From Streptomyces blattellae (GTDB lineage Bacteria > Actinomycetota > Actinomycetes > Streptomycetales > Streptomycetaceae): 63,914 nucleotides of DNA. The stretch lies in the NCBI RefSeq assembly GCF_009709555.1, contig NZ_WJBG01000236.1, positions 1 to 63,914 of the forward strand. The letters are read 5' to 3'. The translations under genes were made by a program, and so were the position numbers. Below the pieces are notes generated by a model. The model did not search any database. It saw only the letters and a program-made list of their open reading frames with translations, and was not told the origin of the DNA. Shown here piece after piece: positions 47,001 to 60,337 of the stretch. Position 1 is the first letter of the stretch. Each line of letters opens with the position of its first letter.

Positions 47001-48545
47001 ATGTGGCCTGTGACCGGAACGTCTTCCTCGCCGGTCGCCGAGGACACGCCTCGCACCTACGGCCTGGGTCCCCGTGCGGCTGCCGCGCTTGTATTCGGCT
47101 CCTCGGCTGCGGTCCTGGTGGTCGAGATCGTCGCTTTGCGGCTGCTGGCGCCCTACCTCGGCCTCACCCTTGAGACCAGCACGATGGTGATCGGCATCGC
47201 CCTCACCGCGATCGCCCTCGGCTCCTGGATGGGTGGGCGCATCGCCGACCAGGTCAATCCCCGTCGGCTCCTGGGCCCCTCGCTCGGGGTGTCGGGAGCG
47301 GTCGTGGCACTCACCCCTGCCGTGCTGCGCACCACCGGGGAGTGGGCGTCGGGGTTGCTCTTGTTGATCGCGTCGCTGACCATCCTCGTCCCGGGCGCGC
47401 TGCTCTCGGCGGTGACGCCGATCGTGACCAAGTTGCGCCTCACCAGCCTCGCCGAGACCGGAACGGTTGTCGGCCGACTGTCCGGCGTGGGCACCGTGGG
47501 CGCCATCTTCGGCACCGTCCTCACCGGCTTCTTCCTCATATCGCGGTTGCCGGTCAGCGGCATCCTGATCGGCCTCGGAACACTGCTGGTGGTCGGCTCG
47601 GCACTGGTTGAGTGGCGCACACGCGGGTGGAGCGGCACACCTGCCCTCACCCTCGTGGTCGTTGCCGGCGGCCTCGCCACCACGGTCGCGCCCGGTGGCT
47701 GCGACACGGAGACCCAGTACCACTGCGTACGCGTCGTCGCAGACCCCGACCGAAGCAGCGGCCGCACACTCGTCCTGGACGGCTTGCGGCACTCCTACGT
47801 CGACCTCGACGACCCGACCTACCTGAAGTTCGGGTATGTGCGCGCCATCGCGTCGGTCGTCGATGCCGCCTTTCCCGAAGATGAGCCACTTGCCGCCCAG
47901 CACCTCGGCGGCGGCGGGCTCACCTTTCCCCGGTACCTCGCGGCCACGCGGCCCGGGACGCGCAGCCTTGTCTCCGAGATCGACAGCGGGGTCGTACGCG
48001 TCAACCGCGACCAACTCGGTCTGAGACCGGGAAACGGTATCGACGTACGCGTCGAGGACGGCAGGCTCGGCCTGCGGCGACTGGACACCGACAGCCGTGA
48101 CCTCGTCGTGGGCGACGCCTTCGGGGGCGTCAGCGTGCCGTGGCACCTGACCACGGCGGAAGCGATGACTGATGTACGGCGGGTGCTCAACGAGGACGGC
48201 GTCTACGTCGCCAACCTCATCGATCACGGTTCCATGGCCTTCGCACGTGCCGAAGTAGCCACCCTGCGCGAGACCTTCGAGCATGTCGCCCTCGTCGGCG
48301 AACCCGCCGATATCGGCCTCGACCCCACCGCCGCCTCCGAGGGCGGCAACGTCGTGGTCCTCGCCTCCGACCGACCAGTCGACCTACGCGCGACCCAGGA
48401 ATCGCTGGACACCCGAAAAACCGATTGGAAGATCGCCAGCGGCGACGACCTCACCTCCTGGATCGGCGACGCCCAAGTGCTCACCGACGATTACGCACCC
48501 GTCGACCAGCTCCTCCAGCCCTACAGCCAACCGACCGCCCAGTGA
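47001..48545 (+). CDS. fused MFS/spermidine-synthase-like protein
   Basis: 514 residues from ATG 47001; an earlier start at 46962 is possible. The N-terminal half has about eight membrane helices (VFGSSAAVLVVEIVALRLLA, TMVIGIALTAIALGSWMGGR). The C-terminal half is a Rossmann methyltransferase-like spermidine-synthase fold (HLGGGGLTFPRYLAATRPGT, SEIDSGVVRVN, VEDGRLGLR, LVVGDAFGGVSVPWHL). Catalytic Asp of true polyamine synthases is partly replaced, so the activity may differ. Known family: membrane-tethered spermidine synthase-like proteins of actinobacteria. Confidence 0.87.
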   Translation: MWPVTGTSSSPVAEDTPRTYGLGPRAAAALVFGSSAAVLVVEIVALRLLAPYLGLTLETSTMVIGIALTAIALGSWMGGRIADQVNPRRLLGPSLGVSGAVVALTPAVLRTTGEWASGLLLLIASLTILVPGALLSAVTPIVTKLRLTSLAETGTVVGRLSGVGTVGAIFGTVLTGFFLISRLPVSGILIGLGTLLVVGSALVEWRTRGWSGTPALTLVVVAGGLATTVAPGGCDTETQYHCVRVVADPDRSSGRTLVLDGLRHSYVDLDDPTYLKFGYVRAIASVVDAAFPEDEPLAAQHLGGGGLTFPRYLAATRPGTRSLVSEIDSGVVRVNRDQLGLRPGNGIDVRVEDGRLGLRRLDTDSRDLVVGDAFGGVSVPWHLTTAEAMTDVRRVLNEDGVYVANLIDHGSMAFARAEVATLRETFEHVALVGEPADIGLDPTAASEGGNVVVLASDRPVDLRATQESLDTRKTDWKIASGDDLTSWIGDAQVLTDDYAPVDQLLQPYSQPTAQ

Positions 48546-48612
48546 CAGCACATGCCCTCCCGCGCTGCTCGGCCCCGTACCCCCATCGCCGTTGCCCGGC
48601 ACGGCGAAGAGC

Positions 48613-48828
48613 GTGCCCGGGGCAGTGGCCCGCCGCAGACTGAGCCACGCAGGCACCCTCGTTCTCGACTGCGAGGGCCCGTCGAAGTTCGTCAGTGATC
48701 ACGACCCCGTCGTCGCCCTGATCGCCGAAGCCCGCAAGCGGGGACCCTTGGCGGAGCCGCTATGCCAGCCGGAGTCTCGTTCGGTGCGCCGCCATCGGCG
48801 CACCGATCTGCTGTGGGTGACCGCCTGA
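48613..48828 (+). pseudogene. N-terminal fragment of a PIN-domain (VapC-like) toxin
   Basis: GTG 48613 reads ... HAGTLVLDCEGPSKFVSDHD, PVVALIAEARKRG, the first strand and Asp of a PIN nuclease. The sequence then loses similarity and stops at 48828 without the other acidic residues. No antitoxin is seen. Most of 48546-49145 otherwise lacks genes. Confidence 0.4.
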
Positions 48829-49083
48829 GCCCGGTCCAGCCAGCCTTCCATCTTTGCCCGGGAGCTTTAACGTGCTTGTAAATGGCGGGAGTTGAGAAGT
48901 CCGGAGGTAGTATCCGGCCGACTGGGAGAGCTGTCGGCGGCGTGAGCGCCGGATGCGGACACGCGGAACCGCCTGGCGTGCCAGTTGCATCGGTACAGGC
49001 ATGCGTCAGCCGTCAGCGCTGTGTCCGTCGGCTCCGTAGCGCAAGACGCGGCAAGGGAAGGGAAAGAACTCAGGAGAGATCAG

Positions 49084-49130
49084 GGGACAGGGACAGGGGC
49101 AGGGGCAGGGGCAGGGGCAGGAGCAGAGGG
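49084..49130. repeat. GGGGCA hexamer repeat before the lipoprotein gene
   Basis: About seven copies of GGGACA/GGGGCA in a row, 16-62 bases upstream of the GTG at 49146. Confidence 0.8.
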
Positions 49131-49145
49131 GGGAAGGGGGAAATC

Positions 49146-50062
49146 GTGGTGTGTGCGAGAGCACTGCGCGTCTGCGGGGTCCTCGCGGTATGCGGGATCT
49201 CACTGCTCGGGTGCACCGGCGGCGCTGACGGCGGAGGCGGTGGCACAGACACGACCGGGGCGGCGAGGCCGAAGGCCGGCCGGAGCGCCGATACGGACGC
49301 GGGGGCAGAGGGCGGGGCCGGAGCGGCCGGAGGGACGGGTGCACGGTCGACACCGAGCTTCGATGCGGGGAAGCAGCCGAAGACCGAGGAGCAGGCGCGG
49401 GAGTTGATCCGGACGGTGATTGCCGGTCCGGAGCTGTTCGGGCCGAGGGTGGTACGGGCGACGCCGTACGAGGGCGACCCCGGCCGCTGGGCGGTGCTGG
49501 GCGAAAACTGCGCGTGGCAGCAGCAGGAGCTGCCGAAGGACGTACTGGCCTCCCTGACCCGGTACTTCGAGTTGCCCGCGGCGGGCGGCAAGGGGGCGAT
49601 ACGGCTGTCGGCCACGGTCACCGTGCACCGGACGCCCCTGGACGCGGCCTGGGAGCAGGCCCGGATGCTGGAGGAGGCCCTCAGCTGCAAGGAGCAGTTG
49701 CTGCGGCCGGGCGAGCGCCTGACGGAGCTGAATTCGTGGGGAAGCGTCTTCGGCGAGGGCAACAACCACGACTACGACGACGCGGTGGGCGAGACCGGCA
49801 GCTGCCGAAGTGACACGCGGGGTGGCCCGTATCCGTACTACTGGCATCAGGTGATGCTCGGGCCGGTGGTGGTCTCCGTGTCCGGGTGCGGGGGACGGGG
49901 GCACACCGATGCGGACGTGTCCCAACCGGTCGGCGAGGCGCATGCCAAGGTGACGACGCGGGTGGAGAGGGAGATCGGGTGGGATGACGGGACGTTCTCC
50001 GGCTCACCGGAGGCGAAGGTCTCGCCGAGCACGTCCGTGCCGGGCACAAAGGGTGGTGCGTG

Positions 50063-50063
<1 letters not shown>
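49146..50063 (+). CDS. lipoprotein upstream of receptor kinases
   Basis: 305 residues from GTG 49146. RALRVCGVLAVCGISLLGC is a signal peptide with lipobox; the lipidated Cys is followed by a Gly-rich linker. The outer domain begins TEEQARELIRTVIAGPELFG and contains NCAWQQQELP, SCKEQLLRPGERLTELNSWG and four more cysteines that could form two disulfides. The region between GC and the domain is disordered. The last base is shared with the ATG of the first kinase gene. It is probably a partner or ligand sensor for the kinases; inference. Confidence 0.75.
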
Positions 50064-52201
<2,138 letters not shown>

Positions 52202-52234
52202 GAGCTTCCGAGGACGAAGACGAAGGGGACGGGC

Positions 52235-54436
<2,202 letters not shown>

Positions 54437-54593
54437 CAGGCCGAACTCCTCGTGGCTGCCGGCGGATGCCCTGATGACATGGGCAGGCTCCATCAGCAGC
54501 CCGGCCAGGACGCCGCGCGCGATCGGCACGGCCGACACGAGTGGGTTGCCCGTCTCTCCGCGCTTTCAGGCGGGGCCGGTGAAGGAATGCGCT

Positions 54594-54880
54594 TCACGGG
54601 GACAACTGACATCCGGCATGCCGACCGGAGTCGGACGGCCCGCGAGCACGAATGCGTCGGCCCGGGTTCCCCATGGACGCCTGAATTCCGGCCTTGACCA
54701 GGCGCGTTGTGAGCCTGATGGGCATGTATCGGCAGCCGTGATCGGCGTGGTGGACGAGCCGGGCGGGGGCGACCTCGCGGCTGCTGATACCGGCGAGGCC
54801 GGTTTCGCGCATGAGCCGCTCGACCCGTTTGCGGCACGCCCTCGCGTTTCCGTACGTCCCGTTGAAGACGGTTCACACCT
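54594..54880 (-). pseudogene. IS3-family orfB (integrase core) remnant
   Basis: The minus strand reads FNGTYGNARACRKRVERLMR, ETGLAGISSREVAPARLVHH, ADHGCRYMPIRLTTRLVKAG, IQASMGNPG. The first part is the region before the core and the second includes the HADHG motif with the second catalytic Asp. The central strand with the first Asp is deleted and the final Glu is missing. A decayed insertion sequence; no terminal inverted repeats recognised. Confidence 0.7.
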
Positions 54881-55400
54881 GTTCTCCGGCGGCAAAGCCA
54901 CCTTGCGCTCACGGCGCATCCTCTCCACCGCCGCCTCGCCGCCATCCAGCCTGCGGCGCAGCGACTCCGGCACATCACGCGCCCGACCCGGATCATGCAG
55001 ATCGACCAGACCAGCGGCCGGGACTCCGGCCGGGGCCGGGGCGCACTCGATGCATAACCGCTGATCACCGACCGAGGGCGCGTTCGCCACATGCCTGAAA
55101 TGCATTGAACGTTGGAAATGAATGAGACCAAAACTGAGGCCAGGGCACACCAGAGCTCGAACTCGTGAGGGGTTGCCCCCAACATGCTTTCCAACTGTTC
55201 GTCTGGGGGTCCGGGGATGCACGGGAGCGTCCTGACCTGCGGTGGAGCGGCGGCCGGGAAGGCTTCTGAACGGTGCTGTGCGCGGGTGAATGCAACCAGA
55301 ACTGCAACCATCCGGCGCCTCGCCAATGGCATGCCAGGGGCGGATGGATCGGCCCCGTACCTTCTGGGCAGATGGAGCCGCTCTCTTCTAGGGTCATCGC
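54881..55400. other. intergenic, decayed sequence before the island
   Basis: No intact gene. A minus-strand fragment near 54890-55030 (GRARDVPESLRRRLDGGEAA, VERMRRERKVALPPEN) may be part of a transposase or another broken gene. 55292-55309 holds the left copy of the direct repeat described separately. Promoter of the Crp/Fnr gene should lie just before 55401. Confidence 0.45.
55292..55309. repeat. left copy of direct repeat bracketing the Pycsar-like island
   Basis: GCAACCAGAACTGCAACC matches GTAACCAAAACTGCAACC at 62347-62364 in 16 of 18 positions, same orientation. Possible attachment-site or transposition remnant; no integrase gene is present between the two copies. Confidence 0.5.
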
Positions 55401-56093
55401 ATGAGTGATCGCGTAGGGGGAGCGCCGGATCCATCAGGTCGGACGTTGCGTAGCCTTGTGGGTGACGCTGTCTGGACAGACATGCTGGAGCAGTCATTCG
55501 AGCGTCGACACCCAGTCGGTGCCACATTGCTGCGGCAGGGTGAGCCCGGCACTCATGTGCTCGCGCTACGCAGCGGGGTGACCAAGGTGATCCGGCGAGA
55601 GCGGAGCGGAGACCTCACGCTGCTGGCGTTTCGCGGTCCCGGCGAACTGCTGGGCGAGGTCGCGGTGTTGGACGACGAAGTACGTTCGGCAAGCGTCCAG
55701 GCGATCTCCCACTGCTCAGTCAACGTGCTGAGCAAGACGGAATTCCTGCGGTTCGTCACGGACCATGACCTGTTTCCCGTGCTGGTGCGTTACGCCCTCG
55801 GCAGGCTGAGGGAGTCGGACCGCGCCCGCGGCGGCGGTGATGCCGTCGTGCGCCTGGCGGCATCCTTGGTGAACCTGGCCGATATCTCAGGGCATTCCGC
55901 GATCCGGCCGGGGCGGCGTCTGGAGCTTGCCCTGACTCGGGACGAACTTGCGCAACACCTACGGGTGTCGCGTAACACGGTCACCGCATGCCTCTCTGAA
56001 CTTGAGCCCCTCCACGTTCATACCGGACGGAAGCGCATCTTCATCGACGACCTGCCCGCTCTGCGGCAAGCGACTGCGGGGCTCTACAGCTGA
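55401..56093 (+). CDS. Crp/Fnr-family regulator
   Basis: 230 residues. Cyclic-nucleotide-binding barrel at about 28-115, with the phosphate cassette GELLGEVAVLDDEVRSASV: E86 and R95 are the residues that contact the cyclic phosphate in CRP, so ligand binding seems kept. HTH at about 180-203 (DELAQHLRVSRNTVTACLSE). No cysteine cluster of Fnr. It lies 135 bases before the cyclase-like gene on the same strand, so it could sense the product of that enzyme. The separate promoter region leaves room for autoregulation. Confidence 0.87.
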   Translation: MSDRVGGAPDPSGRTLRSLVGDAVWTDMLEQSFERRHPVGATLLRQGEPGTHVLALRSGVTKVIRRERSGDLTLLAFRGPGELLGEVAVLDDEVRSASVQAISHCSVNVLSKTEFLRFVTDHDLFPVLVRYALGRLRESDRARGGGDAVVRLAASLVNLADISGHSAIRPGRRLELALTRDELAQHLRVSRNTVTACLSELEPLHVHTGRKRIFIDDLPALRQATAGLYS

Positions 56094-56227
56094 GGCCCAC
56101 CCCCCGACGGCGACCCCACGCACCGTGACGCCCGTCACTGCTCCTCTGCACTGAGCGAGCACACCGCGACACGTATCCCCGCGAAGCTCGGATACCCAAA
56201 GCCCTAAGGGAAAGCCAAGGAGTCCCG

Positions 56228-57169
56228 ATGCCCCAGTTCCGCCAGCCCCTGCCCGAAGCCAGTGCCATGCCCTACACCCGGAGCCGCGACCTCCCTCCCT
56301 ACCGAGGGATCGTGGCCGTCGACGCCAAGGACTTCACCGGCTATCCGTCCATCGAGCACGGAGCGATCAGCCGGGCCATCCCGCAATTACTCCAGCAGGC
56401 GTTCGAACGCGCCGGCATCGCGGACGTCTGGAACGACCAGAGGTTCCCCGCGTCCACGGGCGACGGGTACGTCTTCGGCTTCGATCCGGCGTGGATGCCG
56501 TATGCGATCCACCCCTGGCTCCACACCCTCCAGGACGTGCTCACCGAGTTCACCGTGCACTCCACGGGGGCGGTGCGTATCCGGCTCCGGGTCAGCCTCC
56601 ACATCGGGCCGCTGCAGGATTCGGGAGATGAGTTCGGCGGCAACGGCACACCGCGCAACGACACCCACCGGCTGCTCGACTCCCGCCCGGTCAAGGCCAT
56701 CCTGGCCGCCTCCAACGAGAACATCACCCAGGTCGCCGCCATCCTCTCCGACCGTTGCTACCAGGACGCGGTGGTGAGTGGCTACACAGGGCGGCACCCC
56801 GACCACTTCATCGAGGTGCCCGCGACCGTGGAGGGCAAGCGATTCGATCAGCGGGCCTGGCTGTACGTTCCCGCTCCCTCGGGCAACCTCTACGACCGCC
56901 GCATCCTGGGCGACCGGGTGGTCGAGGACCAGGAGGCCCGGCGCGGAGACGACGGCGATGACCGGCGAACGGCCGGGCGCGAGGCGGCGTACCGGTCGGT
57001 GACGATCAGGGCTGACAAGGGGAACGTGAATACCGGAACCGTGCACGGCGGCCAGAGTGTCAGCAACATGGACGTCGGCGGCGACCACGTCGGCGGCAAC
57101 AAGGCGGGCTCGGTCCACGGCAACCAGGGGGACACAGTCCAGGGCGACAAGAACGAGGGTCGCCGGTGA
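56228..57169 (+). CDS. class III nucleotide cyclase-like protein with amyloid-like tail
   Basis: 313 residues. Cyclase-homology domain at about 25-215: IVAVDAKDFTGY with metal-binding D32, STGDGYVFGF with D79, and IRLRVSLHIGP as in class III cyclases, then GNGTPRNDTHRLLDS. The layout matches the cyclases of Pycsar systems, which make cCMP or cUMP; nucleotide specificity cannot be read from sequence. The tail (about 255-313) is disordered with two copies of G-T/S-V-H-G-x-Q, one inside NVNTGTVHGGQSVSNM (266-281). AAGGAG box 7 bases before ATG 56228. Overlaps the NTPase gene. Confidence 0.8.
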   Translation: MPQFRQPLPEASAMPYTRSRDLPPYRGIVAVDAKDFTGYPSIEHGAISRAIPQLLQQAFERAGIADVWNDQRFPASTGDGYVFGFDPAWMPYAIHPWLHTLQDVLTEFTVHSTGAVRIRLRVSLHIGPLQDSGDEFGGNGTPRNDTHRLLDSRPVKAILAASNENITQVAAILSDRCYQDAVVSGYTGRHPDHFIEVPATVEGKRFDQRAWLYVPAPSGNLYDRRILGDRVVEDQEARRGDDGDDRRTAGREAAYRSVTIRADKGNVNTGTVHGGQSVSNMDVGGDHVGGNKAGSVHGNQGDTVQGDKNEGRR

Positions 57170-59376
57170 GTGCCGAGGAGCACTCGCCCGATGCGGAAAA
57201 GGCTGACGGTGAGTCCCAACTCCCGGATGAGCCCAAGGGCCCGGCGGTGCAGCGGGAAGAGGACGATCCCGACGACGAGGGCTTCGACCACTTCGCCGGC
57301 CTTTCCGGCAACGGGGCATCCCGTTACTACATCCACGCCCCGTATGCGAACCTCAACGCCGGTTCCGTGCAGGGCGATCAGCACGTGGAGAACGTCAGCG
57401 GCGCGGCCAGTCACGCCGGTCGGCGAGTGGAGGCACACCAGGGCCCCATCTCCGCCCTGGAGATCCTGCAGGCCCAGGCGGGATTCGCGGAACCCGACTG
57501 GTTCCCCGCCGCGATGAGGGAACTCGACACCGGGGTACTGTTCCTCATGGGAGACCCTGGTACCGGACGCCGAACGGCGGCGTTGAACCTGTTGTGCCGT
57601 CATACCGGCGGCAGCATGGACCTGCGAGCGGTCGACAGCGACGTGGACCTGTCTTCCTGGCGTCCCACCCAGACCGGGGCGCGGGGGTATCTCGTGTACG
57701 GGCTGCTGCCCAAGCATCCCCTCGGCCCTGCGGTGATCGCCAACCTGCGCCGCCTGTTGAGCGACGCTCACGCCCGTATGGTGATCGTGCTGACCGACGA
57801 ACCAGAGCTTGCACGCAGCCTGTCGCGCGACCTCCATGTCTCCCCTGTGCAGTGCGAACCCCCGCACCCCCGCGCCGTTTTCGACGCTCTCTTCGAGTCT
57901 GCCGTACCGAGTCCCGCGGAGCGTGACCGGCGGCTTACGCGGCTGGAGCCGGGCATGCTGGACGAGTTGCTGACTCCCCAGTTGGTCCCTGCTCAGGTCG
58001 CCGAGCTGGTCGCCGCGATGAGCGGTTCGGGCGACGAGGGGCCGGGCTTCACCGACCTTCGTGACCGACTGAGCTTCCTCGCAGAGGGAGAGGTACCGGA
58101 CCTGATCAAGAAGCTCCGCGACGACCCTGACGGACTCGCCTTCCTCTTGGCGGCCTGCGTCTTCGAGGGGCTGGACCACCGTATTGTCCTGGAGGAGGCG
58201 GAACGGCTCCTCGTGCTGGCGGACGGGCGCCTGGACTCCGTACTGCCGGAGAGTGGGGATGCAGAGGGCAGCCACGGTCCAGCACGTCGCCAGGACGGCC
58301 CGCGGCCCAACCCGAAGTTCGTCTTCCGGCGATCGCTCGACGACCTGCTGCGGATGGTGCGCGCGCAGTGCGCGCCCAAGGAGATCCGGACCGCCTCCGG
58401 CTACACCTACGCGGTGGAACCCGTGCGGCTCACCCGGCACGGGCAGGCGGAGGCCGTGCTGCGGCACGTGTGGCGGCAGTACGGTCAGTTGTCCGGGCTG
58501 CTGACGGAGTGGATGGACAAAGTTCCGGGAAACGAGTACGAGTTGGCCGAGCCCGTGGGCCGGGTCATGGGCATGGCCGCCGGCTGGGGCGGCGGCCGCC
58601 GGGCGCTCAGCCATATCAGCAGGCTGGCCGGCTCCGATCGCGGGACCAGCCGTGCGATCGCCACGTACGCACTGAGCATGGCGGCAAAGGATCCGATTCT
58701 GGCGGGCGAGGTCAAGCACCGCCTCACCGACTGGAGCACGAGTGCCGGCTGGCGGCGGCGTGCCACGGTGGCGTACGCCTGCGGTACGGGCTTCGGTGTG
58801 TCCCGGCCGGATCTGGCGATGCGGCTGCTGCGGCGTGCGTACCGCGGGCTCGACGGTGACGAGTACACCGTCGCCAGGGCCATTCGCCTCGCTCTGAGCG
58901 AGCTCTTCGCGGCGGGCAGCCAGCCGACGATCTTCCACCACATCGCCGACTGGGCCGATCGCGGGGGACCAGACGCGGAGCTGTCGCTCTGGGCCTTTCC
59001 GCATCTGCTGCGGGAGCCCTCCTGGTTCCAGGAACAGCTACTCTCCGTAGGCGAGTTCACCGAGAAGATCATCGACCTCGTCCACCGGACACTGAACGAC
59101 GACGCATTGTTCGATGCCACCCGCGGCACTCTGCTCGGCTGGTGCCGCACGGCCTACCGGGACGACCAGCAGAGTACGGCCGTGGAGACGTTGCTCACCG
59201 CACTCGCTCAGGACATGCGGCACGGCGAGCTGCGCCTGTTCGTCGAGATCGACCGGGCCGACACCCCCGTACTTGCCGGACGACACATCGCACGCCATGC
59301 GCTGGACGCCTGGCGGAAGGGCGAGCCGCGGCAGTTCAGCCCCGCATCACCACACGGAGGACACGATGACCACTGA
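57166..59376 (+). CDS. STAND-like NTPase with N-terminal amyloid-like motif
   Basis: 736 residues. Acidic disordered start, then NLNAGSVQGDQHVENV (62-77), which matches the motif in the cyclase tail. P-loop region GDPGTGRRTAALNLL (129-143): the Walker A lysine and Ser/Thr are replaced by Arg-Arg, as in a degenerate P-loop; Walker B-like MVIVLTDE ends at about 212. The remainder (about 220-736) is a helical region reminiscent of STAND sensor repeats (LLRRAYRGLDGDEYTVARAI). GTG 57166 overlaps the cyclase stop (GTGA) with a GAGGG box. I infer a sensor or scaffold that holds the cyclase. Confidence 0.8.
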   Translation: MSAEEHSPDAEKADGESQLPDEPKGPAVQREEDDPDDEGFDHFAGLSGNGASRYYIHAPYANLNAGSVQGDQHVENVSGAASHAGRRVEAHQGPISALEILQAQAGFAEPDWFPAAMRELDTGVLFLMGDPGTGRRTAALNLLCRHTGGSMDLRAVDSDVDLSSWRPTQTGARGYLVYGLLPKHPLGPAVIANLRRLLSDAHARMVIVLTDEPELARSLSRDLHVSPVQCEPPHPRAVFDALFESAVPSPAERDRRLTRLEPGMLDELLTPQLVPAQVAELVAAMSGSGDEGPGFTDLRDRLSFLAEGEVPDLIKKLRDDPDGLAFLLAACVFEGLDHRIVLEEAERLLVLADGRLDSVLPESGDAEGSHGPARRQDGPRPNPKFVFRRSLDDLLRMVRAQCAPKEIRTASGYTYAVEPVRLTRHGQAEAVLRHVWRQYGQLSGLLTEWMDKVPGNEYELAEPVGRVMGMAAGWGGGRRALSHISRLAGSDRGTSRAIATYALSMAAKDPILAGEVKHRLTDWSTSAGWRRRATVAYACGTGFGVSRPDLAMRLLRRAYRGLDGDEYTVARAIRLALSELFAAGSQPTIFHHIADWADRGGPDAELSLWAFPHLLREPSWFQEQLLSVGEFTEKIIDLVHRTLNDDALFDATRGTLLGWCRTAYRDDQQSTAVETLLTALAQDMRHGELRLFVEIDRADTPVLAGRHIARHALDAWRKGEPRQFSPASPHGGHDDH

Positions 59377-60337
59377 GAGCAACGAGCCTGCCTATACCCG
59401 TGCTTCGCACGCCCCTTGGCGGGAGATCCTGTGGCAGCGTTGGTCCGGTCGGTTGGACCGTGCTCTGGTGCTGCGGGACCTGGGCGGGGGCTATCACCTG
59501 GTGAGGGCCCGGCACGCCACATCTCACGGCGCGGCCCTCGATACGGGCGAGGCACCGAAGAAGGCGGCCGTTTTCCGCACGAGGACGAGGCTGCGCGGGT
59601 ACGACAGCGCGTTCTACGTCCGTCTCGATGAACACTCGGGGACAAGGGCCGTTGCACTGCCGACTCACTACGGCACCGAGTCGGTGGACGTTGAAGTGCT
59701 GTGGTGGGTACACGATCCGGTCCAGGTCGTGCGGTCGCGTACCATTCACGGCTGGCTCGCGGTGCGCAAGGCCCTCGACCGGCGTCTGCGTCGCCTCAAG
59801 GAGGAGTACGCCGCCGACGGACACGGAGTCGGCGCATCCGAGATGATGCAGCACCTGGTCGTACCGCACGAGTTGGCGGACTGCGGCCTGACCTACCGAG
59901 GCGTGGACATCTCCGCACGGGAAGGCGACGGCGAACTGCGACTGGGCGAGCCTGGTGACGCCGGCCTGCCCTATTCCTGGTCGGACACGAGTCGCGAGGA
60001 GTACGTGTTCTGCAAACAGGCTGTGCAGGACGGTCCGGTGTCGCTCGCGGCGCTCTGGCTGATCAGGCACCCTGATCAGGTCAGCCAGGTACTCGACTGG
60101 ACAGTGAACCACTCCAGCCTGATCCGGGGGGAGTCCAACTGGCAGGACGAGGTGGCCGGCCTGCTGGGCAAGCTGACGACTCAGGAACGGCAGGAACTCT
60201 CCGAAATGCTGCGTGACCGGCTCGTCGTCCTGGGGCGGCAGGTACCTGGGCAGGAGCGCTCAGGGGTGGACGGAGAGAGGGCCCGCTCCCGCGCCGACAG
60301 CTGGGCGGGAGGCACGGTGAAAGGGCAGCCGTTGTGA
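59366..60337 (+). CDS. SPFH/band-7-like hypothetical protein
   Basis: 323 residues. The central part DVEVLWWVHDPVQVVRSRTI, GWLAVRKALDRRLRRLKEEY, VPHELADCGLTYRGVDISAR resembles SPFH/band-7 domains (beta strand, DPV, amphipathic helix), which build membrane-associated rings. There is no clear membrane helix. The C-terminal 100 residues are helical and then basic/disordered. It overlaps both neighbours, so belongs to the same operon as the cyclase and PycTM. The assignment to SPFH is by eye only. Confidence 0.6.
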   Translation: MTTESNEPAYTRASHAPWREILWQRWSGRLDRALVLRDLGGGYHLVRARHATSHGAALDTGEAPKKAAVFRTRTRLRGYDSAFYVRLDEHSGTRAVALPTHYGTESVDVEVLWWVHDPVQVVRSRTIHGWLAVRKALDRRLRRLKEEYAADGHGVGASEMMQHLVVPHELADCGLTYRGVDISAREGDGELRLGEPGDAGLPYSWSDTSREEYVFCKQAVQDGPVSLAALWLIRHPDQVSQVLDWTVNHSSLIRGESNWQDEVAGLLGKLTTQERQELSEMLRDRLVVLGRQVPGQERSGVDGERARSRADSWAGGTVKGQPL

